NCBI GenBank assembly: GCA_000717735.1 | Contig: JOBE01000034.1 | Coordinates: 1-64,000 of the forward strand | From: Streptomyces griseoluteus | GTDB lineage: Bacteria; Actinomycetota; Actinomycetes; Streptomycetales; Streptomycetaceae | DNA length: 64,000 nt | Direction of reading: 5' to 3' | In this document: in pieces, positions 1 through 10,827 of the stretch | How the letters are laid out: every line of letters begins with the position of its first letter | How positions within the stretch are numbered: the first letter of the stretch is position 1 | Program-made: the position numbers and the translations under genes | The notes under the pieces: model-generated | Database searches by the model: none | Told to the model about the DNA's origin: nothing | Seen by the model: the letters and a program-made list of their open reading frames with translations, nothing else

Positions 1-58
1 CCCACCGAGATCTACACCTCTCTATTCGTCGGCAGCGTCAGATGTGTATAAGAGACAG
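1..58. other. Illumina Nextera adapter left on the contig end
   Basis: Bases 2-58 are not genomic. They match the end of the P5 oligo (2-17), an eight-base i5 index CTCTCTAT (18-25), the Nextera read-1 adapter (26-39) and the 19-bp Tn5 mosaic end (40-58). Genomic sequence starts at about 59. Any reading frame that begins inside this block is an artefact. Confidence 0.97.
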
Positions 59-105
59 GGGGGAGGGGTCCCGGCCCCCACGGGCGCAACCGGCACAATT
101 GGGCG

Positions 106-783
106 GTGCTCCACGACCTGTTCACCCCCTCCGTCCAACACGCCCTCGATCTCGTCGGCATCTTCGTCTTCGCCATCTCCGGCGCCCTCCTCGCCGTCCG
201 GAAGAACTTCGACGTCTTCGGCATCGCCGTCCTCGCCGAGGTCACCGCCCTCGGTGGCGGTCTCCTGCGCGACCTGATCATCGGCGCCGTACCCCCGGCC
301 GCGTTCACCGATCTCGGCTACTTCGTCATGCCCCTGGTCGCGACGGTCCTCGTCTTCTTCCTCCACCCGGAGGTCGAGCGGACCCAGACCGCCGTCAACG
401 TCTTCGACGCGGCCGGCCTGGGCCTGTTCTGCGTGACCGGCACGACGAAGGCGTACGAATACGGTCTCGGCCTCACCTCCTCCGCCGCGCTGGGGCTTGC
501 GACCGCCGTCGGCGGCGGCGTCCTGCGCGACGTGCTCGCCAACGAGGTGCCGTCGCTGCTGCGCTGGGACCGGGACCTGTACGCGGTCCCGGCGATCGTC
601 GGGGCGGCGATGGTGGTGCTGTTCATCAGGTTCGACGCGCTCAACGCGTTCACGAGCGGGGCCGCCGTCCTGACCGCCTTCCTCCTCCGCCTGCTCGCGA
701 TGCGCTACCACTGGCGCGCCCCCCGCGCCTGGAACCGCCGCTCCTCCGCCCGCGAGGAGCCGGAAAAAGCTACCGCTCAGTAG
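106..783 (+). CDS. TRIC/UPF0126-family membrane channel protein
   Basis: Predicted integral membrane protein of 225 aa, the usual length for the family (YicG-like; prokaryotic TRIC trimeric cation channels). It is almost wholly hydrophobic, with about seven helices arranged as an inverted duplication. Each half carries the family's glycine-rich signature: GGGLLRD near residue 50 and GGGVLRD near residue 137. The C-terminal 25 residues are charged and probably cytoplasmic. The start is a GTG 48 bases past the adapter. No clear ribosome site can be judged because the upstream DNA is missing. Family knowledge gives monovalent cation conductance for prokaryotic TRIC members; the physiological role here is unknown. 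Confidence 0.88.
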   Translation: MLHDLFTPSVQHALDLVGIFVFAISGALLAVRKNFDVFGIAVLAEVTALGGGLLRDLIIGAVPPAAFTDLGYFVMPLVATVLVFFLHPEVERTQTAVNVFDAAGLGLFCVTGTTKAYEYGLGLTSSAALGLATAVGGGVLRDVLANEVPSLLRWDRDLYAVPAIVGAAMVVLFIRFDALNAFTSGAAVLTAFLLRLLAMRYHWRAPRAWNRRSSAREEPEKATAQ

Positions 784-789
784 GTAGCT
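768..789. promoter_or_regulatory. Inverted repeat over the -35 region of the thioesterase promoter
   Basis: Perfect 7-bp arms agctacc (768-774) and ggtagct (783-789) are separated by 8 bases. They overlap the stop codon of the preceding gene. A -10-like TACCGT lies at 794-799, seven bases before the ATG at 807, so the repeat would cover the -35 position. It could be an operator for a TetR-like repressor; no such regulator is adjacent in what can be seen. Confidence 0.4.
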
Positions 790-806
790 GCGGTACCGTC
801 GAAACC

Positions 807-1715
807 ATGAGCACGAGCACCGAGACGAGCACCGAAGCGAGCCCCGCGACGGAGGCGGCGACCGACATCGCGACGGACACGGCGACCGGCCCCGCGCCGA
901 GCGAGTTCGACCGCGACACCGCCGTCACCCTCCGGGAGCCCGGCGTCTACGACGCCGACCTGTCCGCCGGCTGGACGATCATCCACGCGGTCAACGGCGG
1001 CTACCTCCTCGCTCTGCTCGGCCGCGCGCTCGGCGAGCACCTCCCGCACCCCGACCCGTTCACGATCTCGGCGCACTACCTCACGCCGTCCGTGCCGGGC
1101 CCCGCGGTGATCAGGACGGAGACCGTCCGTACCGGCCGGACGCTGTCCACCGGGCAGGCCTCCCTCTTCCAGTACGCCGAGGACGGCACCGAGGTCGAGC
1201 GCATCCGGGTCCTCGCCTCGTACGGAGACCTCGACGCCCTCGCCGACGACGTCCGCACCACCGCGACGCCCCCGGCGATGGCCCCGATCGAGAACTGCTT
1301 CAGCGCCGCCGACAACCCGGCCCCGAGGATCCCCGGTTCCTCCGCCATCGCCGACCGGCTCGACCTCCGCCTCGACCCGGCCTGCGTCGGCTGGGCGGTC
1401 GGCGCACCCTCGGGCAAGGGCGAGATGCGGGCCTGGTTCGGCCTCGCCGACGGCCGTGAGCCCGACGCGCTGACCCTGCTCCTGACGGTCGACGCCCTGC
1501 CGCCGACCTCCTTCGAGCTGGGCCTCAAGGGCTGGACCCCCACCGTCGAGCTGACGACCCACGTCCGCTGCCGCCCGGCCCCCGGTCCGCTGCGGGTCTC
1601 CATCACCACCCGCAACCTGGCGGGCGGCTTCCTGGAGGAGGACGCGGAGGTCTGGGACAGCGCGGACCGCCTGGTGGCCCAGTCCCGCCAGCTGGCCCGC
1701 GCGCCGCGCGACTGA
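807..1715 (+). CDS. thioesterase-family protein (double hotdog, TesB-like)
   Basis: 302-aa cytoplasmic protein resembling acyl-CoA thioesterases of the TesB/PF13622 type. The first 40 residues are a Thr/Ser/Ala/Glu-rich tail that is probably disordered. The first hotdog starts at the WTIIHAVNGGYL segment (about residues 55-66), a hallmark of the family, and the second is in the C-terminal half (about 185-300). The ATG at 807 is preferred because TACCGT at 794-799 looks like a -10 box and would give a leaderless message. The substrate is unknown. It follows the TRIC gene by 23 bases but seems to have its own promoter and a strong hairpin behind it. Confidence 0.8.
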   Translation: MSTSTETSTEASPATEAATDIATDTATGPAPSEFDRDTAVTLREPGVYDADLSAGWTIIHAVNGGYLLALLGRALGEHLPHPDPFTISAHYLTPSVPGPAVIRTETVRTGRTLSTGQASLFQYAEDGTEVERIRVLASYGDLDALADDVRTTATPPAMAPIENCFSAADNPAPRIPGSSAIADRLDLRLDPACVGWAVGAPSGKGEMRAWFGLADGREPDALTLLLTVDALPPTSFELGLKGWTPTVELTTHVRCRPAPGPLRVSITTRNLAGGFLEEDAEVWDSADRLVAQSRQLARAPRD

Positions 1716-1731
1716 CCCGTACGAGGGACGA

Positions 1732-1752
1732 GGGCCCCGGACACCGGGGCCC
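1732..1752 (+). terminator. hairpin downstream of the thioesterase gene
   Basis: Arms gggccccg (1732-1739) and cggggccc (1745-1752) pair perfectly around a 5-base loop. There is no T tract, as is common for streptomycete terminators. Confidence 0.55.
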
Positions 1753-1878
1753 GAAGCGGGCGGCGCTCCCGGGCCGCTCCACCGGCCGGACGTCACTCGG
1801 GCGCCGGTCCGGCCCCCGAAACCGCCTCCGGGCGGCGGCGTAATCAGGCCACCCGCCGGGCCCCCCATCACGGGCTCG

Positions 1879-1884
1879 TAGAAT
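1879..1884 (+). promoter_or_regulatory. -10 box of the cysteine desulfurase gene
   Basis: TAGAAT at 1879-1884 is a near-consensus -10 hexamer, nine bases before the ATG at 1894, so the 5' leader is very short or absent. No good -35 is visible. Confidence 0.45.
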
Positions 1885-1893
1885 CGACCCACC

Positions 1894-3057
1894 ATGGCTT
1901 ACCTCGACCACGCCGCGACCACGCCCATGCTGCCCGAGGCGATCGAGGCGATGACCGCCCACCTCGCCGTCACGGGCAACGCCTCCTCCCTGCACGCCGC
2001 CGGACGGCGGGCCCGGCGGACCGTCGAGGAAGGGCGCGAGACGCTCGCCGCCGCGCTCGGCGCGCGGCCGAGCGAGGTCGTCCTCACCTCCGGCGGCACC
2101 GAGGCCGACAACCTCGCCGTGAAGGGCCTCTACTGGGCCCGCCGCGACGCCGACCCCCGTCGCACCCGCGTCCTGGCCAGCCCGGTGGAGCACCACGCCG
2201 TGCTCGACGCCGTCGACTGGCTCGCCACCCACGAGGGCGCCACCGTCGAGTACCTCCCCGTCGACCGCCACGGCCGCGTCCACCCCGACGCCCTGCGCGA
2301 GGCCATCGCCAGGGACCCCGACTCCGTCGCCCTGGCCACCGTCATGTGGGCGAACAACGAGATCGGCACGATCATGCCGGTCCGTGAACTCGCCGACGTC
2401 GCCGCCGAGTTCGGCGTACCCCTGCACGCCGACGCGGTCCAGGCCGTCGGTCAGGTCCCGGTCGACTTCGCCGCCTCCGGGCTCGCCGCGATGACCGTGT
2501 CCGGTCACAAGATCGGCGGTCCCTACGGCATCGGCGCCCTGATCCTGGGCCGCGAGCACACCCCCGTACCCGTACTGCACGGCGGAGGCCAGGAGCGGCA
2601 CGTCCGCTCCGGCACCCTCGACGTACCGGCCGTCGCCGCGTTCGCCGTCGCCGCCCGGCTCGCCGCCGAGCGCCGCGAGGAGTTCGCCCGCGAGGTCGGC
2701 GCACTGCGCGACGAACTCGTCGCCGCCGTCCGTGCGGTCGCCCCCGACGCGATCCTCGGCGGCGACCCGGTCGAGCGGCTCCCCGCGAACGCCCACTTCA
2801 CCTTCCCCGGCTGTGAGGGCGACTCCCTGCTCCTGCTGCTCGACGCCGCCGGGATCGCCTGCTCCACCGGCTCTGCCTGCACCGCCGGCATCGCCCAGCC
2901 GAGCCACGTCCTGCTGGCCACCGGCACCGACCCGGACCTCGCCCGGGGCACCCTGCGCTTCTCCCTCGGGCACACCTCCACCAAGGAGGACGTCGCGGCG
3001 GTCGCCGGGGCGATCGGCCCGGCCGTCGAACGCGCCAGGACCGCCGGCCTCACGTGA
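1894..3057 (+). CDS. cysteine desulfurase (IscS/NifS class)
   Basis: 387-aa PLP enzyme that takes sulfur from L-cysteine as an enzyme persulfide and passes it on. The N-terminal YLDHAATTP motif, the PLP lysine in SGHKIGG (Lys206) and the catalytic cysteine loop CSTGSACT (Cys329 aligns with IscS Cys328) are all present. The close neighbour mnmA needs exactly such a sulfur donor for tRNA 2-thiouridine, so a tRNA thiolation role is likely. No Fe-S scaffold genes are nearby, which argues against a dedicated Isc function. The gene is convergent with the amidase and starts close behind a TAGAAT -10 box. Confidence 0.93.
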   Translation: MAYLDHAATTPMLPEAIEAMTAHLAVTGNASSLHAAGRRARRTVEEGRETLAAALGARPSEVVLTSGGTEADNLAVKGLYWARRDADPRRTRVLASPVEHHAVLDAVDWLATHEGATVEYLPVDRHGRVHPDALREAIARDPDSVALATVMWANNEIGTIMPVRELADVAAEFGVPLHADAVQAVGQVPVDFAASGLAAMTVSGHKIGGPYGIGALILGREHTPVPVLHGGGQERHVRSGTLDVPAVAAFAVAARLAAERREEFAREVGALRDELVAAVRAVAPDAILGGDPVERLPANAHFTFPGCEGDSLLLLLDAAGIACSTGSACTAGIAQPSHVLLATGTDPDLARGTLRFSLGHTSTKEDVAAVAGAIGPAVERARTAGLT

Positions 3058-3061
3058 GCAC

Positions 3062-3096
3062 CTGAGTCCCGTCCAGGGTCCCGGCCCTGGCCCTCA
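3062..3096. terminator. bidirectional hairpin between convergent genes
   Basis: Inner arms ccaggg (3073-3078) and ccctgg (3085-3090) sit inside outer arms ctgag (3062-3066) and ctcag (3092-3096). The hairpin lies in the 36-bp gap between the desulfurase stop and the amidase stop and would serve both strands. Confidence 0.5.
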
Positions 3097-3771
3097 GACG
3101 CGTGTCTTGGACGCCTCACGCACCAGCTTCATGTAGCGGTCCCAGTCCCAGTGCGGCCCCGGGTCGGTGTGGTCGGTGCCCTCGACCTCCACGTGCCCGA
3201 TGATGTGCTCCCGGTCCACGGGTATCCCGTGCCGGGCGCATATGTCGGCCGTGAGCCGCGCCGACCCCTCGTACATCGCCGCCGTGAAGTCCTGCGGCCG
3301 GTGGACGAAGCCCTCGTGCTCGATGCCGATGCTGCGCTCGTTCATGTCGCGGTTGCCGGCGTGGAAGGCGACGTCGAGCTCGCGGATCATCTGCGCCACA
3401 TGACCGTCCTTGCGGACGACGTAGTGCGTGGCGGCGCCGTGCCCCGGATTCTTGAAGACCTTCAGCGCGGTCGCGTAACTGCCCTGGACGACATGGATCA
3501 CGACCCGGTCGATCCGGTAGTCGTCCGGCCGGTCGGCCCGCCGCCAGTTCGCCCGCGCGGCCGAGGTCCACTCGGCCGCCCGGTGGTCGAGCTCGCCCTC
3601 GACCCGCTTCTTCTCCATCCCCGGCAGCCGCCACCAGGCGCGCGCCAGCTCGTCCCTGGCCAGCACGGCGGCGCCGATCACCGCGGCCCCGCCGCCGAGC
3701 AGCACCGCGCGCCGCCCCACCCGCCTGCTGGACCCGTCCGACTGGTCCGCCCCGCTCGACTCGCTCCCCAT
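3094..3771 (-). CDS. N-acetylmuramoyl-L-alanine amidase (Amidase_2/PGRP type), exported
   Basis: 225-aa probable peptidoglycan amidase. Residues 1-40 form an export signal: [14 protein letters not shown] is a twin-arginine-like motif followed by a hydrophobic stretch, so Tat export or membrane anchoring is likely. The Amidase_2 fold covers about residues 80-215. Zinc-ligand candidates are the His in VVIHVVQG and the His in the GHVEVEG stretch; the third ligand position reads as Asp/His in DHTDPGPHW instead of the Cys found in T7 lysozyme-like enzymes. It is monocistronic and divergent from mnmA. A Gly/Ser/Asp-rich N terminus precedes the arginines. Confidence 0.82.
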   Translation of the reverse strand: MGSESSGADQSDGSSRRVGRRAVLLGGGAAVIGAAVLARDELARAWWRLPGMEKKRVEGELDHRAAEWTSAARANWRRADRPDDYRIDRVVIHVVQGSYATALKVFKNPGHGAATHYVVRKDGHVAQMIRELDVAFHAGNRDMNERSIGIEHEGFVHRPQDFTAAMYEGSARLTADICARHGIPVDREHIIGHVEVEGTDHTDPGPHWDWDRYMKLVREASKTRV

Positions 3772-3832
3772 GCCACCCAGAACGCTTACTACCGCGACTG
3801 TGGTTCCCGGCGCCCCGTACCCTGGTAGGGCT

Positions 3833-4981
3833 ATGACTCAGACCCCGCCCCAGCGCCCCCGCACCCAGCCCCTCCGGGTACTCGCCGCCATGTCGGGTGG
3901 AGTGGACTCCGCCGTCGCCGCCGCCCGTGCCGCAGAAGCGGGCCACGACGTCACCGGCGTGCACCTCGCCCTCTCCGCGAACCCGCAGTCCTTCAGGACC
4001 GGAGCGCGCGGCTGCTGCACGATCGAGGACTCCCGTGACGCGCGCAGGGCCGCCGACGTCATCGGCATCCCCTTCTACGTGTGGGACCTGGCCGAGCGGT
4101 TCCGGGAGGACGTCGTCGACGACTTCGTCGCGGAGTACGAGGCCGGCCGCACCCCCAACCCGTGCCTGCGCTGCAACGAGAAGATCAAGTTCGCGGCGCT
4201 GCTCGACAAGGCGCTCGCCCTCGGCTTCGACGCGGTCTGCACCGGCCACTACGCGACGGTCGTCCTGAACGAGGACGGCACCCGCGAGCTGCACCGGGCC
4301 TCCGACATGGCGAAGGACCAGTCGTACGTCCTCGGCGTGCTCGACGAGAAGCAGCTGGCGCACGCGATGTTCCCGCTGGGCGACACCCTCACCACCAAGG
4401 ACGAGATCCGGGCCGAGGCCGAGCGGCGCGGCCTCGCGGTCGCGAAGAAGCCCGACAGCCACGACATCTGCTTCATCGCCGACGGCGACACCCAGGGCTT
4501 CCTGGCCTCCCGCCTGGGCAAGGCCGAGGGCGACATCGTCGACGAGGCCGGTACGAAGGTCGGCACCCACGAGGGCGCGTACGGCTTCACCATCGGCCAG
4601 CGCAAGGGCCTGCGGATCGGGCACCCGGCGGCGGACGGCAAGCCCCGCTACGTCCTCGACATCTCGCCCGTGAACAACACGGTGACGGTCGGCCCCGTCG
4701 AGGCCCTGGACGTCACCGGCCTGACGGCGATCAAGCCCCGCTGGTGCGGCACCGCCCCGGAGGGCGAGGGCCGCTACACGGCCCAGCTCCGCGCCCACGG
4801 CGGCGAGACCGAGGTGACGGCGTCCCTGGCGGACGGCGAACTCACGGTCGCCTTCGCCGAGCCGGTCCGGGGCGTGGCCCCCGGCCAGGCGATCGTCCTC
4901 TACGACGGCACGCGCGTGGTGGGCTCCGCCACGATCGCGACGACGACCCGCCGCACGGCGGAGCAGGGCGCGACCGCCTAG
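3833..4981 (+). CDS. mnmA: tRNA-specific 2-thiouridylase MnmA
   Basis: 382-aa cytoplasmic enzyme that installs the 2-thio group on U34 of Lys, Glu and Gln tRNAs, using ATP and persulfide sulfur. The PP-loop SGGVDS is at residues 21-26. The two catalytic cysteines are Cys111 in NPCLRCN and Cys213 in SHDICFI, matching E. coli Cys102 and Cys199. The C-terminal barrel is complete. ATG 3833 is chosen because the longer frame to 3770 adds residues with no family match and TACCCT at 3818-3823 could be a -10 box. The stop codon TAG is fused to the palindromic element that fills the gap to the next gene. Confidence 0.95.
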   Translation: MTQTPPQRPRTQPLRVLAAMSGGVDSAVAAARAAEAGHDVTGVHLALSANPQSFRTGARGCCTIEDSRDARRAADVIGIPFYVWDLAERFREDVVDDFVAEYEAGRTPNPCLRCNEKIKFAALLDKALALGFDAVCTGHYATVVLNEDGTRELHRASDMAKDQSYVLGVLDEKQLAHAMFPLGDTLTTKDEIRAEAERRGLAVAKKPDSHDICFIADGDTQGFLASRLGKAEGDIVDEAGTKVGTHEGAYGFTIGQRKGLRIGHPAADGKPRYVLDISPVNNTVTVGPVEALDVTGLTAIKPRWCGTAPEGEGRYTAQLRAHGGETEVTASLADGELTVAFAEPVRGVAPGQAIVLYDGTRVVGSATIATTTRRTAEQGATA

Positions 4982-5141
4982 GGCCTGTCTTGTGGATCAG
5001 GCGGGATCAGGGAGCGGGGCCTGGTGCGTGTGATCGCAAGGCGGGGGAGGGAGTCGACGCGGAGCGTTGGGGACCGACGACAACGCGGCGAGCGCGCGTG
5101 CCGGGCCCCGCGAGCCCGGCATGATCCCAAAGACAGGCCCT
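4980..5141. repeat. dispersed palindromic element, copy A
   Basis: The ends are an 18-bp inverted repeat (4981-4998 against 5123-5140, 16 of 18 matching) that begins GGGCCTGTCTT. The element fills the whole gap between the convergent stop codons of mnmA and the hydrolase. Internal blocks ctggtgc, cgcaaggcg and caacgcggcgag (5081-5092) recur in the same order in copy B at 54372-54570. It encodes nothing visible. It could be a non-autonomous transposon-like (MITE/REP) element that also works as a bidirectional terminator. Confidence 0.8.
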
Positions 5142-5935
5142 CAAGCGGCCTCGCTCGTCTCCCGCTCCTCCGCCAGGAACTCCTCCAGGACCGGGGCCAG
5201 GACGTGCGGGGCCACCTCGTGCGTCTGGCCCGTCAGGGTGCGGTGGCGGGCCCGGGGGAGGGCCGCCGTCAGGGCGCGGGCCGCGCGACGGGCCCCCGCC
5301 GGGCTCGCGCCCCCGTCGACCACCAGTACGCGCGCGTGGACCCGGGCCAGGTGCCGCGCCGGCACCGTCCCGTCGCCCAGGACGGCATGGTCGTACGCGA
5401 GGGTGTGCGCGAGCTCCGCGACGCCCGGCCGCAGCTCCGCCGGCACCGTCGAGTCCGCGAGGAACAGGTCGAGCGCCGCGCCCCGCCGCCCCCGGTCGAG
5501 CAGCGCCACCGCCCCGCGGTGCCGCGCGGCGGCCTCCGCCGAGTAGGGCGGCTCGTACACCGACACCGATACGGGCCCGGCCGGAAGCCCGGCCGCCAGC
5601 GCGCTGAGCACCAGGGCGCCCCCCGTCCCCGTCCCGTGCAGAGCCGGCTCGCCGCCCGCCTCCGCGACCACCGCCGCCAGGTCCTCGAACTCCCGCTCCA
5701 CCGAGTACGGCCCGGTGTCACCGCTCCCGCCGCGGCCCCTCCGGTCGTACGCGAGCACCGAGAAGCGCCGCGCCAGCAGCAGGCCGAGCGGCCGATCGGT
5801 CGCGGCCGTCCCCAGGGCCCCGCCCACCAGGACGAGCGGCGGCCCGTCCCCGTACCTCTCGTACGCGATCGGCGTCCCGTCCTGTGACGTGACCCGTCCC
5901 CGGAGCCTGCGCAGCGCGATGTCCACCTCGTTCAT
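5141..5935 (-). CDS. alpha/beta-hydrolase fold protein with altered nucleophile elbow
   Basis: 264-aa protein with the alpha/beta-hydrolase layout: a LVLVGGALG oxyanion-type turn, LAYDRRGRGGSGD after strand 4, and a C-terminal His in the GQTHEVAPHV segment, preceded by VLVVDGG where the acid would lie. The nucleophile elbow, normally GxSxG, reads GTGTGG here, so Gly replaces Ser. The protein is therefore probably not a serine hydrolase; it may be inactive, use another chemistry or bind a ligand. The start at 5935 (MNEVDIALR) is preferred to an upstream ATG at 5959. It ends exactly at the edge of palindromic copy A. Function unknown. Confidence 0.75.
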   Translation of the reverse strand: MNEVDIALRRLRGRVTSQDGTPIAYERYGDGPPLVLVGGALGTAATDRPLGLLLARRFSVLAYDRRGRGGSGDTGPYSVEREFEDLAAVVAEAGGEPALHGTGTGGALVLSALAAGLPAGPVSVSVYEPPYSAEAAARHRGAVALLDRGRRGAALDLFLADSTVPAELRPGVAELAHTLAYDHAVLGDGTVPARHLARVHARVLVVDGGASPAGARRAARALTAALPRARHRTLTGQTHEVAPHVLAPVLEEFLAEERETSEAA

Positions 5936-5998
5936 GGCAGGGCAGACCCGGCCCGTCACCGGAACTCATCGCCGTACGGCGGGTTTTCCCGAAAAATC

Positions 5999-6026
5999 TT
6001 GGAAGTCCCTGGTCAGGGCCTACGGT
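5999..6026 (+). promoter_or_regulatory. promoter of the LOG-family gene (leaderless)
   Basis: -35 TTGGAA (5999-6004), 16-bp spacer, -10 TACGGT (6021-6026). The -10 ends six bases before the ATG at 6033, so transcription should begin at or next to the start codon. Confidence 0.6.
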
Positions 6027-6032
6027 GGGGCC

Positions 6033-6572
6033 ATGAACATCTGTGTCTTCCTCTCCGCGGCCGACCTCGACGAGCGCTACACGGCCCCGGCCCGGGAATT
6101 CGCCCGCCTCCTCGGCAAGGCCGGCCACACCCTGGTCTGGGGCGGTTCCGACACGGGTCTGATGAAGGTCGTCGCGGACGGCGTGGAGGAGGCCGGCGGC
6201 CGGCTCGTCGGTGTCTCCGTCGACTTCCTCGCCCACAAGGCCCGCCCGCAGGCGGACCAGATGGTCATCGCCGGCGACCTGGCCGAGCGCAAGGCGCTGC
6301 TCCTCGCGAAGTCCGACGCGATCGTGATCATGGTTGGCGGCACCGGAACCCTCGACGAGGCCACCGAGATCCTGGAACTGAAGAAGCACGGCAAGCACGC
6401 GAAGCCGGTGGTCCTGCTGAACACGGCGGGCTTCTACGACGGCCTGAAGACCCAGTTCCACCGCATGAACGAGGAGGGCTTCCTCCCGATCCCCCTCACC
6501 GGCCTCGTCTTCTTCGCGGACGACGCCCCGACGGCACTCGCCCACCTGGAGGAGAACATCGCCTCCCGCTGA
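6033..6572 (+). CDS. LOG-family protein (TIGR00730, nucleotide phosphoribohydrolase)
   Basis: 179-aa Rossmann-like protein of the LOG/YvdD family, whose studied members release the base from nucleoside 5'-monophosphates and can make cytokinins. The family's two motifs are present: GGSDTGLM near residue 36 and VGGTGTLDEATE near residue 106. The second has Val where PGG is usual, but the GGxGTxxE core with its catalytic Glu is intact. The length is standard. It has its own leaderless promoter and is followed after 7 bases by the SDR gene, so the two are probably cotranscribed. Whether the substrate is a cytokinin precursor or another nucleotide cannot be told. Confidence 0.85.
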   Translation: MNICVFLSAADLDERYTAPAREFARLLGKAGHTLVWGGSDTGLMKVVADGVEEAGGRLVGVSVDFLAHKARPQADQMVIAGDLAERKALLLAKSDAIVIMVGGTGTLDEATEILELKKHGKHAKPVVLLNTAGFYDGLKTQFHRMNEEGFLPIPLTGLVFFADDAPTALAHLEENIASR

Positions 6573-6579
6573 TGCGAGC

Positions 6580-7278
6580 ATGGCTCCCATGGCTACACAT
6601 GTGATCACCGGAGCCGGTTCCGGCATCGGCGCGGCCGTCGCGCGCCGCCTCCACGCGCGCGGGGACGAACTCGTGCTCCACGCGCGCGACGCGGGGCGCG
6701 CCAAGGAGCTCGCCGGGGAGTTCCCCGGGGCCCGGACGCTCGTGGGGGATCTCGCGGACCCGGACCGGCTCTCCTGGGCGTTCTCGCACCAGACCATGCC
6801 CGAGCGGGTGGACAGCCTGCTGCACATCGCGGGCGTCGTCGACCTCGGTCCGATCGGCGACCTCACCCCGAAGACCTGGCACCACCAGCTCAACGTCAAC
6901 CTGATCGCACCCGCCGAGCTGACCCGGCACCTCCTGCCCCAGCTCCGGGTCTCGCAGGGCCACGTCGTCTTCGTGAACTCGGGCGCCGGGCTCAACGCGC
7001 ACGCCGAGTGGGGCGCCTACGCCGCCTCCAAGCACGGCCTCAAGGCCCTCGCGGACTCCCTGCGGCACGAGGAGCACGCCAACGGGGTGCGGGTCACCTC
7101 GGTCTACCCGGGCCGGACCGCAAGCCCGATGCAGGCGAAGGTGCACCAGCAGGAGGGCAAGGAGTACGACCCGTCGCGGTGGATCGACCCCGAGTCGGTC
7201 GCCACGGCGATCCTCACGGCGATCGACCTGCCGCGCGACGCCGAGATCAACGACCTCACCGTCCGTCCGGGACGGTAG
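6580..7278 (+). CDS. SDR-family oxidoreductase
   Basis: 232-aa classical short-chain dehydrogenase/reductase. The nucleotide site TGAGSGIG is at residues 10-17, the catalytic Ser is in VNSGAG, and the YAASK catalytic Tyr/Lys pair lies near residue 148. The residue after the second strand is Arg (HARD), which favours NADP(H). A second in-frame ATG at 6589 is equally possible as the start. It lies between the LOG gene and the MetE-like gene with gaps of 7 and 2 bases, so one operon is likely. Substrate unknown. Confidence 0.87.
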   Translation: MAPMATHVITGAGSGIGAAVARRLHARGDELVLHARDAGRAKELAGEFPGARTLVGDLADPDRLSWAFSHQTMPERVDSLLHIAGVVDLGPIGDLTPKTWHHQLNVNLIAPAELTRHLLPQLRVSQGHVVFVNSGAGLNAHAEWGAYAASKHGLKALADSLRHEEHANGVRVTSVYPGRTASPMQAKVHQQEGKEYDPSRWIDPESVATAILTAIDLPRDAEINDLTVRPGR

Positions 7279-7280
7279 AC

Positions 7281-10507
<3,227 letters not shown>

Positions 10508-10827
10508 GGACCCGCAACCTCTTGCGAAGCTCACCCGTTCGGCGCATACCAGATCGTTACGGGTGGGCGGGCCGCATTCGGGCAAGACAGGGAGAGCGCT
10601 GCCCGTCGGAGCCCTCGGCGGCCTAGTGTGGTGACCGTGCGTCTCGTCCTGCACGGCCGCGCGAGGGCTCTGCCGGTCGTGGCGTCAGGACGACGGCCCC
10701 GAGGCACGAGGACCGACCGGCTGAGCCCTCGGCCGGCCGACGTGCGGCGGACGGCCGGACGACGGACGGCCGCGTGACCGCGGCCCATCGCACACCGACG
10801 GCACCGCCGCCTGTGAGAGGGACGGGA
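10508..10827 (+). promoter_or_regulatory. intergenic region and leader between ligA and the GGDEF-EAL gene
   Basis: 320 bases with no convincing gene. An inverted repeat with arms cacccgt (10532-10538) and acgggtg (10559-10565) may end ligA transcription. TAGTGT at 10624-10629 resembles a -10 box and would give a leader of about 190 bases before the ATG at 10828. A GTG at 10774 is in frame and could extend the downstream protein by 18 residues. Confidence 0.4.

Noticed and set aside
1..105. Open frames starting inside the first 60 bases
   Set aside because: They begin in adapter sequence.
3770..3832. Upstream extension of mnmA by 21 codons
   Set aside because: The added residues do not resemble MnmA and overlap the divergent amidase start region.
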